NCBI GenBank assembly: GCA_937910695.1 | Contig: CALEMW010000045.1 | Coordinates: 1-33,761, forward strand | DNA: 33,761 nt | Origin: an uncultured bacterium | Lineage (GTDB): Bacteria; Krumholzibacteriota; Krumholzibacteriia; LZORAL124-64-63 | Direction: 5' to 3' | Shown: in pieces, positions 1-8,006 of the stretch | Numbering within the stretch: position 1 is the stretch's first letter | How the letters are laid out: each line of letters begins with the position of its first letter | Program-made: the position numbers and the translations under genes | Notes under the pieces: generated by a model | What the model saw: only the letters and a program-made list of their open reading frames with translations | Told to the model about the DNA's origin: nothing | Database searches by the model: none

Positions 1-342
1 TCCGCGCCGTCGCTGGGCATGGTCGTCTGCCCCTGCAGCATGAGCACCCTGGCACGCATCGCCACGGGCACCGGCGAAACGTTGCTGCACCGCGCCGCCG
101 ATGTCTGTCTGAAGGAGCGACGCACGCTGATCGTCGTGCCTCGTGAAACGCCCTTGGCCACCCACCATCTCGAAAACATGACCCGTCTGTCGCGCAACGG
201 CGCCGTTGTCCTGCCGGCGATGCCGGGCTTCTACAACGCTCCGCAGAGTGTGGCGGACCTGGTCGATTTCATTGTGCAGCGGGTCTGTGACAGACTGGAC
301 GTTGCGGTCGATCTTACGAAGCGCTGGGGAGACGATCGATGA
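1..342 (+). CDS. ubiX: UbiX-family flavin prenyltransferase (5' end missing)
   Basis: The reading frame is open from base 1, so the N-terminal half lies outside the window; the visible part is about 113 residues. It carries UbiX hallmarks: a CPCSMSTLARIATG segment, then VVPRETPLATHHLENM, then LPAMPGFYNAPQS and a closing DLVDFIVQRV helix. UbiX joins a dimethylallyl group to FMN, making the prenylated flavin needed by UbiD decarboxylases in ubiquinone or futalosine-menaquinone synthesis. The stop overlaps the start of the downstream prenyltransferase gene (ATGA), so the two are translationally coupled. In a menaquinone-only lineage this would serve the futalosine pathway, but that is inference. 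The family call is firm; the pathway is not. Confidence 0.9.
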   Translation, partial: SAPSLGMVVCPCSMSTLARIATGTGETLLHRAADVCLKERRTLIVVPRETPLATHHLENMTRLSRNGAVVLPAMPGFYNAPQSVADLVDFIVQRVCDRLDVAVDLTKRWGDDR

Positions 343-1193
343 GTCTGATGGGTCGTTATCTCGGGCTTGTGAAGTTCGAGCATACCCTCTTCGCCATGCC
401 ATTCGCGCTGATGTCGCTGATGGTGGCGACAGGTGGGCGGCCCGAGCCGGCGACGCTGCTCTGGGTCGTGGTGGCGATGGTCGGCGCCCGCAGTGCCGCG
501 ATGGCCTTCAACCGTCTCTCCGACCGTCATATCGACGCCCGCAATCCGCGGACAGCGGACCGCCACATCCCCGCCGGAGAGGTGGGGGCTGCTGGCGCGA
601 CGATATTTATCATGTTCTCCTCGGCCCTGCTGGTGGTTGCGGCCTGGCGGTTGAATCCGTTGTGCTTCGCGCTGTCGCCGGTGGCACTGGCCGTGGTGTT
701 CTTCTACTCGCTGACCAAAAGGTTCTCGTCATGGTCCCATGTGTTCCTCGGCGTGGCGCTGGCCGTGGCGCCGGTGGGGGCCTGGCTGGCTGCGACCGGG
801 AGCTTCGCTGTGTTTCCCCTGCTGGTTGCTTTGGGTGTGACGCTGTGGGTTGCTGGCTTCGACACCATCTACGGCTGCCAAGACGTGGAGTTCGACCGTC
901 GTGCGGGTCTGCATTCCCTGGCGGTTCGTCACGGCACCGCGGGTGCTCTGGTGATCGCCAGGGTGCTGCATGTACTGGCTGTGGCCGCGCTATGTTTGGC
1001 GTTCGGTCTCGAGCCGTCGCTGGGCGTGACCTCGCTGCTCGGCATGGTGATCATGGCCGGGCTGCTGGTATGGGAACACCGCATCGTCCGCGGCGGAGAT
1101 CTGAGCCGGATCGACGTCGCCTTTTTTACGGTGAACTCGTGGATCGGCGTGGTGCTGATCCTGTTCGTCGCTCTCGATCTGTATCTCTTCTGA
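339..1193 (+). CDS. ubiA: UbiA-family 4-hydroxybenzoate-type polyprenyltransferase
   Basis: This 284-aa integral membrane protein of about eight or nine helices transfers a polyprenyl chain to an aromatic quinone precursor at the inner membrane. The two Asp-rich motifs that bind Mg-diphosphate are intact: N58-x3-D62-x3-D66 (NRLSDRHID) and D175...D182-x3-D186 (DTIYGCQDVEFD). Length is typical. The ATG overlaps the ubiX stop by 4 bp and a GGGGAG Shine-Dalgarno lies just upstream. The DxxYxxQDVEFDRR form is the one I associate with UbiA-like enzymes paired with UbiX/UbiD in non-ubiquinone bacteria (MqnP-like), so menaquinone synthesis is the likelier role. The exact substrate cannot be told from sequence. 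Confidence 0.9.
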   Translation: MSLMGRYLGLVKFEHTLFAMPFALMSLMVATGGRPEPATLLWVVVAMVGARSAAMAFNRLSDRHIDARNPRTADRHIPAGEVGAAGATIFIMFSSALLVVAAWRLNPLCFALSPVALAVVFFYSLTKRFSSWSHVFLGVALAVAPVGAWLAATGSFAVFPLLVALGVTLWVAGFDTIYGCQDVEFDRRAGLHSLAVRHGTAGALVIARVLHVLAVAALCLAFGLEPSLGVTSLLGMVIMAGLLVWEHRIVRGGDLSRIDVAFFTVNSWIGVVLILFVALDLYLF

Positions 1194-1565
1194 TTTCGCG
1201 ACCCGGTTCATGCAGAATGCGCGACATGCCGAACGAGTGAGGCATAATGCGGAGCGTTCGGGAACTGCGGGCTTCGTTTCCGATGAGGCGTTCTGGTTAC
1301 TCGGGGCTTCCTGTGGTTCCTCGGACCGGATAAACGAATCCAACCATCAATCATCCAACTCACAGTGATATCAGCAAGATGGAGCGGTCAACCGGCTGAT
1401 CCGGTTTTTAGGCGGCATTCTTTGCGCGTCGTGCCGCCGCATATTTCAGGAATGATGCTCAAGGCGGCACACCGATTGCCGAAGGAACAGTCGGAGTTCA
1501 TGCGGCCCGGCTCTGGGCCGGACACGTCCAGCCCGATTCAATGGGCCCAAAGAAAGGTTCTCGAA
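1194..1565. other. 372-bp gene-free stretch with small hairpins
   Basis: I see no credible gene here. It holds a short hairpin followed by T's (AACCGG / CCGGTT, 1390-1406, then TTTT), which might be a weak terminator for the ubiX-ubiA pair, and a GGCGGCA / TGCCGCC stem (1411-1438). A CGGCCC / GGGCCG stem (1503-1520) sits just before the gene at 1566. I could not find a convincing promoter for that gene in this stretch. Confidence 0.4.
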
Positions 1566-2102
1566 ATGAAGACTTGGAAAAGCCTGATCCTGATCGCCGT
1601 TGTTGCCTGTGCCACCTCTGCCTTCGCTCAGCCCGCCATCGGCGTGTTCTTCGACGAAGCCGGCACGATCAACCACGCCACCCCGAATGGTGGTCTCGGT
1701 GAGATCCACACCGCTTACGTCTGCGCCGTGAACTGCGAGATGATGGTCGCCGGTGCGTCCTTCAAGCTCGTGATGGATCCCCAGATCCTGCTGCTGACCG
1801 CCACCTATCCCGAGGGCCTGGCCGTCGGCGAGATCGCTGCTGGTGTGGACCTTGGTCTGACCAACCCGATCGCCGCCTTCTTCGGCGACGCCGCCGTGTT
1901 GGCCACGCTGCAGCTGACCACCTTCAACAACCTGATGGATCATGCCCCCATGACCATCTCGAACCACCCGAGCTACGCGACCCCGAAGGTTGCCGACTCG
2001 CTGGCCAACCTGTACACGGCCACCGGCCTGGTGAGCCACCTGTCCATCGTGGTGGGCAACGAGACCAAGAGCTGGAGCGAGGTCAAGAGCCTGTTCCAGT
2101 AA
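1566..2102 (+). CDS. small secreted protein with W-x-x-[VMI]-K C-terminal tail
   Basis: The ATG at 1566 is chosen because it starts a clean signal peptide (Lys-containing n-region, LILIAVVA core, cleavage after AFA) and GAAAGG lies upstream. Upstream in-frame codons encode no signal. The product has 178 residues; the mature part has two Cys close together (AVNCEM region) and otherwise alternates hydrophobic stretches like a small beta-rich domain. I recognise no family. It ends in SWSEVKSLFQ, nearly the same tail as on the proteins at 13423, 14046 and 15692, and the preceding VVGNET also resembles two of them. It is followed by a strong terminator. Function unknown; export is well supported, the meaning of the tail is inference. 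Confidence 0.85.
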   Translation: MKTWKSLILIAVVACATSAFAQPAIGVFFDEAGTINHATPNGGLGEIHTAYVCAVNCEMMVAGASFKLVMDPQILLLTATYPEGLAVGEIAAGVDLGLTNPIAAFFGDAAVLATLQLTTFNNLMDHAPMTISNHPSYATPKVADSLANLYTATGLVSHLSIVVGNETKSWSEVKSLFQ

Positions 2103-2119
2103 GTCGGATTGTCAAAAGC

Positions 2120-2160
2120 CCGCGGCCGGAGATCACCCCCCCCCAAGATCACGGCCGCGG
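2120..2160 (+). other. G+C-rich hairpin after the 1566 gene
   Basis: CCGCGGCCG (2120-2128) pairs perfectly with CGGCCGCGG (2152-2160) around a loop containing a run of eight or more C. There is no T-run directly after it, so it may protect the mRNA 3' end rather than terminate; the real terminator follows. Confidence 0.5.
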
Positions 2161-2165
2161 CACAG

Positions 2166-2206
2166 GACGGGGAGGATACCGGGCGGATCCTCCCCGTCAT
2201 TTTTTT
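2166..2206 (+). terminator. intrinsic terminator of the 1566 gene
   Basis: A perfect 12-bp stem, GACGGGGAGGAT (2166-2177) with ATCCTCCCCGTC (2187-2198), is followed at once by ATTTTTTT. This is a classic Rho-independent terminator on the plus strand, placed between convergent genes. Confidence 0.9.
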
Positions 2207-2216
2207 GCGTCGGTCG

Positions 2217-3008
2217 CTAGGGGCGCTGAATGATGTGGAAGCCGAAGGGTGATTCGACCAGGTCGGACAGTCCGCCCGGTCTCAACCTGAACAGCGCCTC
2301 CTCGAATGAGGGGGCGGTCATGGCCGGCTCGATCGTTCCGATGGAACCGCACTCGAATCGCGAGCCGGTGTCGTCGGAGTAACGGGCGGCGATCTTGCAG
2401 AAATCGGCATCTTCGCGCCGGCACTCCGCCAGCACTTCTTCTGCGAGCAAGCGAGCCTGGTTGCGGGTGCGTGCGGCGTGGACGGCGGTGGCCTCGGACC
2501 CCTCCCAGGTGATCAGGATATGCCGAGCCTCGACCCGGATCACGGACATCCGCTTGATCACATGGAATCCCTGGCTGGTTTCGGCTGCGGGGAAAATCTG
2601 ACCCGGCTCGAGATTGAACAGGGGGACCTGGAACGAGAGCGGCAGCTGTCCACGGGGCAGAATGCCGAGATAGCCCCCGGTGCGTTCGGCGCGGGGATCG
2701 TCGGAGTACTCGCGGGCGAGGGCGGCGAAGTCGGCGCCGCGCTCGTTGGCCAACACAGAAATGCGCAGGGCCAGTTCACGGGCCTCGCTGCGGCTGCGGA
2801 CGACGCCGGGGAGAAGAGGGTCGCTGTCGGCGTGGGCGATCAGGATGTGTGCGGCGGCGGCTTCGACGTCGTCGTCCGACCTGTTGTTGTCGCCGGACGA
2901 TTGAGCCGCCACCTCGACGGTGTGTGATTCGGGGGCGAAGAGATAGAGGGCGCCGAATGCTGCAACGGTGGCGATGAAGGTGAGCAACAGCCAGGTCTTC
3001 AGACTCAT
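2217..3008 (-). CDS. membrane-anchored tandem parvulin peptidyl-prolyl isomerase
   Basis: The product has 263 residues. The start is the ATG at 3008, which overlaps the stop of the upstream methyltransferase gene (ATGA). An N-terminal segment TWLLLTFIATVAAFGALYLF is an uncleaved anchor or signal peptide, so the protein acts outside the cytoplasm. Two PpiC/rotamase domains follow, roughly residues 53-150 and 155-263. Each has the family pattern: a HILI strand (AAAHILIAH; EARHILITW), a YSDD segment (FAALAREYSDD; KIAARYSDD), and a closing GFHVIKR / GFHIIQR strand. Such proteins assist folding of exported proteins. There is no SurA-type N-terminal chaperone domain. Pairing with a tRNA methyltransferase looks like operon convenience rather than shared function. 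Confidence 0.88.
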   Translation of the reverse strand: MSLKTWLLLTFIATVAAFGALYLFAPESHTVEVAAQSSGDNNRSDDDVEAAAAHILIAHADSDPLLPGVVRSRSEARELALRISVLANERGADFAALAREYSDDPRAERTGGYLGILPRGQLPLSFQVPLFNLEPGQIFPAAETSQGFHVIKRMSVIRVEARHILITWEGSEATAVHAARTRNQARLLAEEVLAECRREDADFCKIAARYSDDTGSRFECGSIGTIEPAMTAPSFEEALFRLRPGGLSDLVESPFGFHIIQRP

Positions 3009-3811
3009 TGTTCGATCTCCTCGTCGCGGTCCCGGGTGAATCTTGGGGCCCCGACGGTGAACAACACCTTTCGGGCGAACAGATGATAGATCTGCATCTC
3101 CCAGTTCACGATACCGGCCCGCATATGCATCTGCCGCATGAAGGTCAGGAACTTGTCCCGCTCGAACGCCGAGTAGCCGATGGCGTCCATCGCCGCGGCG
3201 AGATGGTCGTACATGGTGTCGAGCTCGAACTTGGTGGGCGTCTTGGTCGAGCGGTGGGGATGGGTCGGCCGCGAAGTTGCCATGGCCGGCCCTGAGGCCC
3301 CGCCCGCAGTCGTGCGCCGCCAGGCCTCGCGGATCTCGTACCCGTAGACCATGACGGCCTGGGCCAGATTCAACGACGAGTGGGCGTCGTCGGTGTCGAC
3401 CATCGTGAGGTAGCGGCAGGTGTTGATCTCGTCGTTGGTCAGGCCGGTGCGCTCGGTCCCGAACATGAGGCCCACCGGCCCCTCGGCCGAATGCTCCACC
3501 AGGATCTCCGCACATTCCCGCGGCGTGACATGGGCCCACTTGCGCAGCTCGCGCCGTCGCGCCGTGGTGCCGGCCACGGCGATGAGATTGCGGGTGGCGT
3601 CGTTGTGGTGCGTGACGATCCGCGCCCGGTTCAGGACGTCCTCCGCACCGTGGGCCATGACCCGCGCCCGTTCACCGTGGGCTTGCCGCGGGTTGATGAG
3701 CGTGAGATTCGGCAGGCCCATGTTCTTCATAGCACGGCAAGCCGCTCCGATATTCATCGGTTCGGTCGTATGACTCAGGATGAGGTGGATGTTCTCGAGC
3801 TTCGGTTCCAC
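3005..3811 (-). CDS. trmJ: TrmJ-like SPOUT RNA 2'-O-methyltransferase
   Basis: The GTG start is supported by GGGAGA five to six bases upstream; the product has 268 residues. SpoU/TrmH family motifs are all present: NIGAACRAMKNMG (20-32), FGTERTGLTNDE (117-128), and SSLNLAQAV (145-153). The last two build the knotted SAM site. The NIGAA...KNMG form and a helical C-terminal extension (about 190-268) match TrmJ, which 2'-O-methylates position 32 of tRNA, better than TrmH or RlmB. A Ser/Thr/Pro-rich linker (170-190) separates the catalytic domain from the tail. It is first in a two-gene operon with the parvulin. The family is certain; the target nucleotide is inferred. Confidence 0.85.
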   Translation of the reverse strand: MEPKLENIHLILSHTTEPMNIGAACRAMKNMGLPNLTLINPRQAHGERARVMAHGAEDVLNRARIVTHHNDATRNLIAVAGTTARRRELRKWAHVTPRECAEILVEHSAEGPVGLMFGTERTGLTNDEINTCRYLTMVDTDDAHSSLNLAQAVMVYGYEIREAWRRTTAGGASGPAMATSRPTHPHRSTKTPTKFELDTMYDHLAAAMDAIGYSAFERDKFLTFMRQMHMRAGIVNWEMQIYHLFARKVLFTVGAPRFTRDRDEEIEQ

Positions 3812-3862
3812 GACGTCTCCCGTTCTTGGTTGCGTTCAATATCACTCATCACGGGGCGGCAG

Positions 3863-4003
3863 GCAACGCAGAGAGGCGCTTTGGACAGGCGCGCAGCGAC
3901 CGAGACGAGCGGACGTTACAGGCCGCGAGGTGCCGAACGGCCCCATAAGGGCCGTGAGGGGCTGAAGGAGCGTGCGCCTGTCCAAAGCGCCTCTCTGCGT
4001 TGC
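3863..4003. repeat. intergenic element with 30-bp perfect inverted repeats
   Basis: The left arm 3863-3892 (starts GCAACGCAGAGAGGCGC) is the exact reverse complement of the right arm 3974-4003. Imperfect pairing continues outward to about 3855 and 4010. The 81-bp centre contains its own stem, ACGGCCC (3937-3943) with GGGCCGT (3949-3955), and a weaker GCGG/CCGC pair (3909-3926), so the whole could fold into a branched structure. It lies between the divergent genes at 3811 and 4095. It could be a MITE- or REP-like repeat or a structured RNA. No target-site duplication is evident to me and no second copy exists in the window. Confidence 0.75.
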
Positions 4004-4094
4004 CGGCGGCGCCGAATAGGTGGTATGGTCGCAACACGTTTTGGGGAGTGACGTAGTTGGAGCTCATGATCCACCGCACAAGAAGGGGAGTTCA

Positions 4095-4280
4095 ATGGAC
4101 AAGCTCATCGGCGGTTTCGTCATCTTCCTGGGTCTCAACTTCCTGCTCGACAACTTCGGCCTGCCGAATATCGACCTGGGCGACCTGTTCCGGCTCTGGC
4201 CCCTGGCGTTGATCTGGGTGGGGTGGAGCATCTGGCGGGACGGGAACGGGCGGGGCTGCCGCAAAGAACCCCTCGACTGA
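4095..4280 (+). CDS. small LiaI/LiaF-type (DUF5668-like) membrane protein
   Basis: This 61-aa protein has two predicted transmembrane helices (about 5-20 and 33-49) joined by a turn containing LDNFGLPNIDLGDLFRLWP. The spacing FLLDN-FG-LP...LW-PL-LI--G matches the small LiaI/LiaF N-terminal (DUF5668) domain found in envelope-stress membrane proteins. An AAGGGGAG Shine-Dalgarno precedes the ATG. The C-terminus (RDGNGRGCRKE) is basic and probably cytoplasmic. Its stop lies three bases from the stop of the convergent ABC permease gene. The role is unknown; in related proteins the domain is a membrane module of stress-sensing systems. Confidence 0.75.
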   Translation: MDKLIGGFVIFLGLNFLLDNFGLPNIDLGDLFRLWPLALIWVGWSIWRDGNGRGCRKEPLD

Positions 4281-4283
4281 TCC

Positions 4284-5939
4284 TCAGGATTCCGGAACGA
4301 GATCCATGCTAAGACGGCGGCCCTGGCTCCGCATCCGGACCCAGCGCCGCATGATCGCCAGCGCGGCCAGCATGACGGACCAGCCGGCGATGGCCGTCTG
4401 CGGAGAAGCGACGATCAAGCCGAAGATCCCGATGTATCCCAGGCTCATAATAAACGCGATGATCATCGTGGCGGCGCGGCTGATGTCCTGGTAGCTGCTC
4501 ATGGCTTTGGAAAACGGCATGGTCAGCAATCGTCCCTGCATGAACAGCGTCGAAACCTCCCAGCACATCGCCAGCAGCAGCATGTCGGCGAGCACCCACG
4601 GCCACCACAATCCGATCACCAGGGCGCGATAACCGTAGGCGGCCAGCATCGGCGCCAGGATCATGGCGCGCGCCACCCGGCGTTGTGCGGCGAGGATGGC
4701 CCAGCCGTCCAGGTCGGCCAGAGCCAGGGGCCACAGCGCCTGGGGCGAGCTGCTGAACAGCAGGCCTGAAAACGCCATGGGCGCATACAGGGGCAGCCAG
4801 AAGGAGAAGTTGATGGCGAAGAGGGCCGAGGTCGTGACCTCCTCGTCCAGATCGACCGCCGACCCTGAAAAGAAGACGCCGAGCATCATCGCCGCGAACA
4901 TCAACGGGATGACGGCGATCGCGCCGAGCACGCGCCAATCGTCGCGCATGTGGGCGACGAGAAGCCGTCGGACTGCCCAGCCCTCGATGGTCTTGGTCCA
5001 GGGACGGAGCAGCACGTCCAGAAGGTCGGTCCAGTGACGTCCGGCCGGTTTCGATTCCGTGATGTCGGCGGTGCGGACCGTCGGCTCCGATGTCACAAGC
5101 CGCGAGGCGAGGCGAGCCAGGGCGACCGTCGAGCCCAACAGGAGAGCGACGTGCAGGACGAAGCGATCGATCTGCATGGGGTCGGCCCAGGCGGCGACCC
5201 AGACGAACGGCAGGAACGAGTGGACGGGGGACCAGTGGGTCAGGTCGTGGGCGAATCGCGGCGACATGACCGCGACGAGCCAGATGATGATCATGGCGTT
5301 GCCGTCGGCGAGCAGCGCCCCGATGCGCTGCATACGCACGCGCCCCAGCCGCATCACGGCGAGGGAAGAGAACAACAGGACCCCGAGGGCCATGGCGCAG
5401 GACTGCACGAGGAGGCCCGCCGCCAGCAGCAGCGATGCGAGCATGGGCGGATGTCCGGTGACCAGGAACATGAGCAGCGGCATGGTCGCCGCTGCCGCCG
5501 TGAACGGCAGCAGATCCCGGAGCATCACGCCGACACGGGCCAGCATCAGGTTGCGCGGCCCCAGGGGCCACCAGCCGATCACCGCCAGATCGTCGTCGTT
5601 GAGCAGGGCCGGCGCGGCGCGCCCGACCAGCCAGGCCGTTCCCATGAGCCAGTGGCCGGCGGCCAGGACGAGGGCTCCGGCCGGAGGATTCTGGTCGGTG
5701 TCGACGAAGAGGATGCAGAGGAAGACCGACCCCAGGCCCGCGAGCACGGTCAACAGGATCCGCGCGGCGCCGGGGGACATGGTGCCGCGTCGGCGCGACT
5801 GTTCGAAGAGCAACTCCATCTTGCCGTCTGCGGCCCGGTGGAGGGCGGCCGACAGGATGCGTACAACGTGAGGGTCGCCGCCGGCCAGCCGGATCGCGCC
5901 GTCGACGCCGCGCTCAACGAGACGTCGCAGCGCGTTCAC
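4284..5939 (-). CDS. ABC exporter permease subunit, multi-spanning
   Basis: This 551-aa membrane protein has about 12 hydrophobic segments in two halves separated by a charged cytoplasmic stretch (around residues 290-330). The N-terminal ~55 residues are soluble. The GTG start overlaps the ATPase stop (GTGA), so the two are coupled and form one exporter. The protein resembles large ABC-2-type or uncharacterised exporter permeases; I cannot name a substrate. The reading frame is intact. The alternative, a multidrug permease in the strict ABC2_membrane family, is possible but no defining motif is visible. Confidence 0.8.
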   Translation of the reverse strand: MNALRRLVERGVDGAIRLAGGDPHVVRILSAALHRAADGKMELLFEQSRRRGTMSPGAARILLTVLAGLGSVFLCILFVDTDQNPPAGALVLAAGHWLMGTAWLVGRAAPALLNDDDLAVIGWWPLGPRNLMLARVGVMLRDLLPFTAAAATMPLLMFLVTGHPPMLASLLLAAGLLVQSCAMALGVLLFSSLAVMRLGRVRMQRIGALLADGNAMIIIWLVAVMSPRFAHDLTHWSPVHSFLPFVWVAAWADPMQIDRFVLHVALLLGSTVALARLASRLVTSEPTVRTADITESKPAGRHWTDLLDVLLRPWTKTIEGWAVRRLLVAHMRDDWRVLGAIAVIPLMFAAMMLGVFFSGSAVDLDEEVTTSALFAINFSFWLPLYAPMAFSGLLFSSSPQALWPLALADLDGWAILAAQRRVARAMILAPMLAAYGYRALVIGLWWPWVLADMLLLAMCWEVSTLFMQGRLLTMPFSKAMSSYQDISRAATMIIAFIMSLGYIGIFGLIVASPQTAIAGWSVMLAALAIMRRWVRMRSQGRRLSMDLVPES

Positions 5940-6706
5940 TCGGGCGCCTCGCCCGTCAGCAACTCATGCCAGGAGGAGCCGCGCTCTTCCGCGCCGTCGG
6001 TCATGGCCAGGAACACGTCGCGCAGACCCGCGCCGCCATGCTCGTTGCGCAGGTCCGTCAACGGCCCCTCCCGCAGCAGCCGGCCTTCGTGGATCAGCAC
6101 CAGGTGTTCGCACAGTTCCTCGACCTGCTGCAGGACATGGCTTGAATAGACCACCGTCTTGCCTTCCGCCGCGAGGTCGCGCAGCAGCTCGCCGAGGCGC
6201 TTCTGGCTCTTGACGTCGAGGCCGTCCATGGGCTCGTCGAAGAAGATGACGTCGGGATCGTGAAGCAGGGCGGCAGTGACCAGCACCTTGCGGCGCATGC
6301 CCTTGCTGTGGGCGCCGAGGCGCCGGTCGCGGGCGTCGGCCACCTCGAAGTACTCGAGCAGGCGGGTGGCGCGGCGATGGATCTCGGCCGACTCGAGGCC
6401 GCGCACACGGCCGGCGAGCTCGAGAAATTCGTCGGCGGTCAGGCCTTCGTACACGGCGCCGTGTTCGGGCACGTAGCCGATGGCGCGGCGCACGCCGGCC
6501 GGATTCTCGACGATGTCGCAACCGGCGACCTCGGCCGTGCCCGAGGTGGGGGGCAGTAGGGTCGTCAGCATGTTCAACGTGGTCGTCTTGCCGGCGCCAT
6601 TGGGACCGAGCAGGGCGGTGATGGCACCCGACGGGATGGTCAGGTCGAGGGCGTCGACGGCGAGGAGCTCGTCGAAGCGGCGTGTGAGGGCGTGGAGTTG
6701 GATCAT
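5936..6706 (-). CDS. ABC exporter ATPase (NatA/CcmA type)
   Basis: The product has 256 residues. The ATG at 6706 is preferred over a start 26 codons upstream because an AGAGAGA ribosome site precedes it and the protein then begins in the usual place (MIQLHALTRRF). Walker A is GPNGAGKT (34-41), and Walker B is VIFFDEP (153-159) with the following D-loop GLD. The signature is HSKGMRRK (133-140), the SxGM variant typical of ABC-2 exporters rather than the LSGGQ of importers. The H-loop is SSHVLQQVE. It powers the permease encoded directly downstream. Confidence 0.93.
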   Translation of the reverse strand: MIQLHALTRRFDELLAVDALDLTIPSGAITALLGPNGAGKTTTLNMLTTLLPPTSGTAEVAGCDIVENPAGVRRAIGYVPEHGAVYEGLTADEFLELAGRVRGLESAEIHRRATRLLEYFEVADARDRRLGAHSKGMRRKVLVTAALLHDPDVIFFDEPMDGLDVKSQKRLGELLRDLAAEGKTVVYSSHVLQQVEELCEHLVLIHEGRLLREGPLTDLRNEHGGAGLRDVFLAMTDGAEERGSSWHELLTGEAPE

Positions 6707-6811
6707 GGTCTCTCTGCATTGTGTTATGGGACAGTTTTTGAGAATGGCTTGGATCTTGCCATGTACCAACGGGTTCGGCAACAAAAATGGGTTTTAGGGA
6801 CTGGTGGATGA

Positions 6812-6840
6812 TTGACTTGACGCCCATAATTGTGTATAAT
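6812..6840 (+). promoter_or_regulatory. near-consensus sigma-70 promoter for the AAA ATPase gene
   Basis: TTGACT (6812-6817) and TATAAT (6835-6840) are separated by exactly 17 bases, in a strikingly A+T-rich patch. The predicted transcript starts near 6847, giving a leader of about 45 bases before the GTG. It is the strongest promoter-like sequence I see in the window. Confidence 0.8.
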
Positions 6841-6890
6841 AACATAGTGTAAAAATATAAAAATAGACCTCATAGGAAGAGAGGGCTCAT

Positions 6891-8006
6891 GTGAGCAATC
6901 CGTTTGCATATGGCCATGTGGTGAGGGGCGATGACTATTGTGCACGTCCCGTCTTGGAGCGGGAATTGACGAACTTCATTGAAAGCTCTCAAAATACAGC
7001 GATTCTGGGGCCCCGGAGGACCGGGAAGACATCTCTGGTCGTCGAGACTGTTCGGGCCATGAAGAACCGCAGGCTGATGCGCGTCAACATGCTGGCGGTC
7101 AAGAGCGTCGCCGACGTCAGCCGGAGACTTCTGACCGGATTGATGTCTCTCGATGTGGACGAGCCCATCTGGTCGAAGACCCTGAATGCCCTGCGTCAAC
7201 TGAGACCCCAGATCACCCTGGATCCGGATTCCGGCCTTCCCTTGGTGACCTTGGATTCCACCGCCGCGAAACAGCCGGAATCCCTCGAGCACATCCTGGC
7301 GACCTTCGTCGACGTCCACGCGAAACGTCCTCTCGCCGTGTTGATCGACGAGTTCCAGGACGTGGCGCGGATGTCCGCCGGAGAGGAGACCGTCGCCTTG
7401 ATGCGGGGCGTCATCCAGTTCCAGGATGATCTGCCCTATATCTTCGCCGGCAGCGACCAGCACGGGATGCACATGCTGTTCATGGATCCGGATAGTGCGT
7501 TCTACAAAAGCGCGGCTCTGCTTCCCGTCGGACCGTTGGAGCAGGAGGCGTTTCGAAGTCATCTAGATGGAAAGTTCGAACAAGGGAAGCGGTCTGTCAC
7601 CGAGGAGCTCTGGTCGGAAATCTTCGCATTCACCCATGAAATCCCCGGGGATGTGCAGCAACTGTGCAGCGCCCTGTGGGAAACGAGCAGCGTTGGCGAA
7701 ACCCTGGATCTCACCATTCTCGCGGAAGCGGTCGAACAAGTGATCTCACGGGACAGGATGGGTTTCGAATCGTTGATCGAGATGATCAGTGAACGGCAGT
7801 TGTCGGTGCTGCGATCGATCGCGAGGCTGGGGGGCCGCCACCCGTATTCGGAAGACTTTATGAAGAATGTCGGCACTCGGCAGCCGGCAACGGTGCGTGT
7901 GGCGCTCGATGGCCTCGTCAAGAAGCGGATCGTGATGAAACAAGGCGGCGAGTTCCGGATCTACAGTCCGTTCTTCGCCGCCTGGCTTCTGCGCGAGGGC
8001 TACTGA
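6891..8006 (+). CDS. orphan AAA ATPase with C-terminal winged helix (COG1672-like)
   Basis: The product has 371 residues. A GTG start is chosen, with AGGAAGAGAGGG upstream and a promoter further up. Walker A is GPRRTGKTS (40-48), Walker B is LIDEFQD (151-157), and FAGSDQHGM looks like the sensor-1 region. The C-terminal ~75 residues read as a winged helix (RQLSVLRSIA...TVRVALDGLVKKRIV) ending in SPFFAAWL, the usual tail of 'archaeal-type' ATPases. The family is a STAND-like/AAA group of mostly unknown function, often found singly and scattered among genomes. Upstream DNA is far richer in A+T than the surroundings, hinting at transfer. No toxin, nuclease or transposon partner is adjacent. Its stop abuts the convergent gene's stop (TGATCA). 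Confidence 0.85.
   Translation: MSNPFAYGHVVRGDDYCARPVLERELTNFIESSQNTAILGPRRTGKTSLVVETVRAMKNRRLMRVNMLAVKSVADVSRRLLTGLMSLDVDEPIWSKTLNALRQLRPQITLDPDSGLPLVTLDSTAAKQPESLEHILATFVDVHAKRPLAVLIDEFQDVARMSAGEETVALMRGVIQFQDDLPYIFAGSDQHGMHMLFMDPDSAFYKSAALLPVGPLEQEAFRSHLDGKFEQGKRSVTEELWSEIFAFTHEIPGDVQQLCSALWETSSVGETLDLTILAEAVEQVISRDRMGFESLIEMISERQLSVLRSIARLGGRHPYSEDFMKNVGTRQPATVRVALDGLVKKRIVMKQGGEFRIYSPFFAAWLLREGY

Noticed and set aside
3009..3539. N-terminal extension of the parvulin protein upstream of 3008
   Set aside because: The extension runs inside the methyltransferase gene in another frame and lacks any domain; the ATG at 3008 with ATGA overlap and anchor helix is the natural start.
3380..4051. 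A plus-strand open frame running into the inverted-repeat element
   Set aside because: Antisense to the methyltransferase gene over most of its length, no domain and no ribosome site.
4950..6149. A 399-codon plus-strand open frame across the ABC genes
   Set aside because: It crosses the junction of two overlapping minus-strand genes with clear motifs; translation is Q/R/E/H-rich with no domain.
5964..6845. A 293-codon minus-strand frame over the ATPase gene
   Set aside because: Arg/Pro/His-rich shadow in a different frame from the ATPase, which has Walker A, signature and Walker B.
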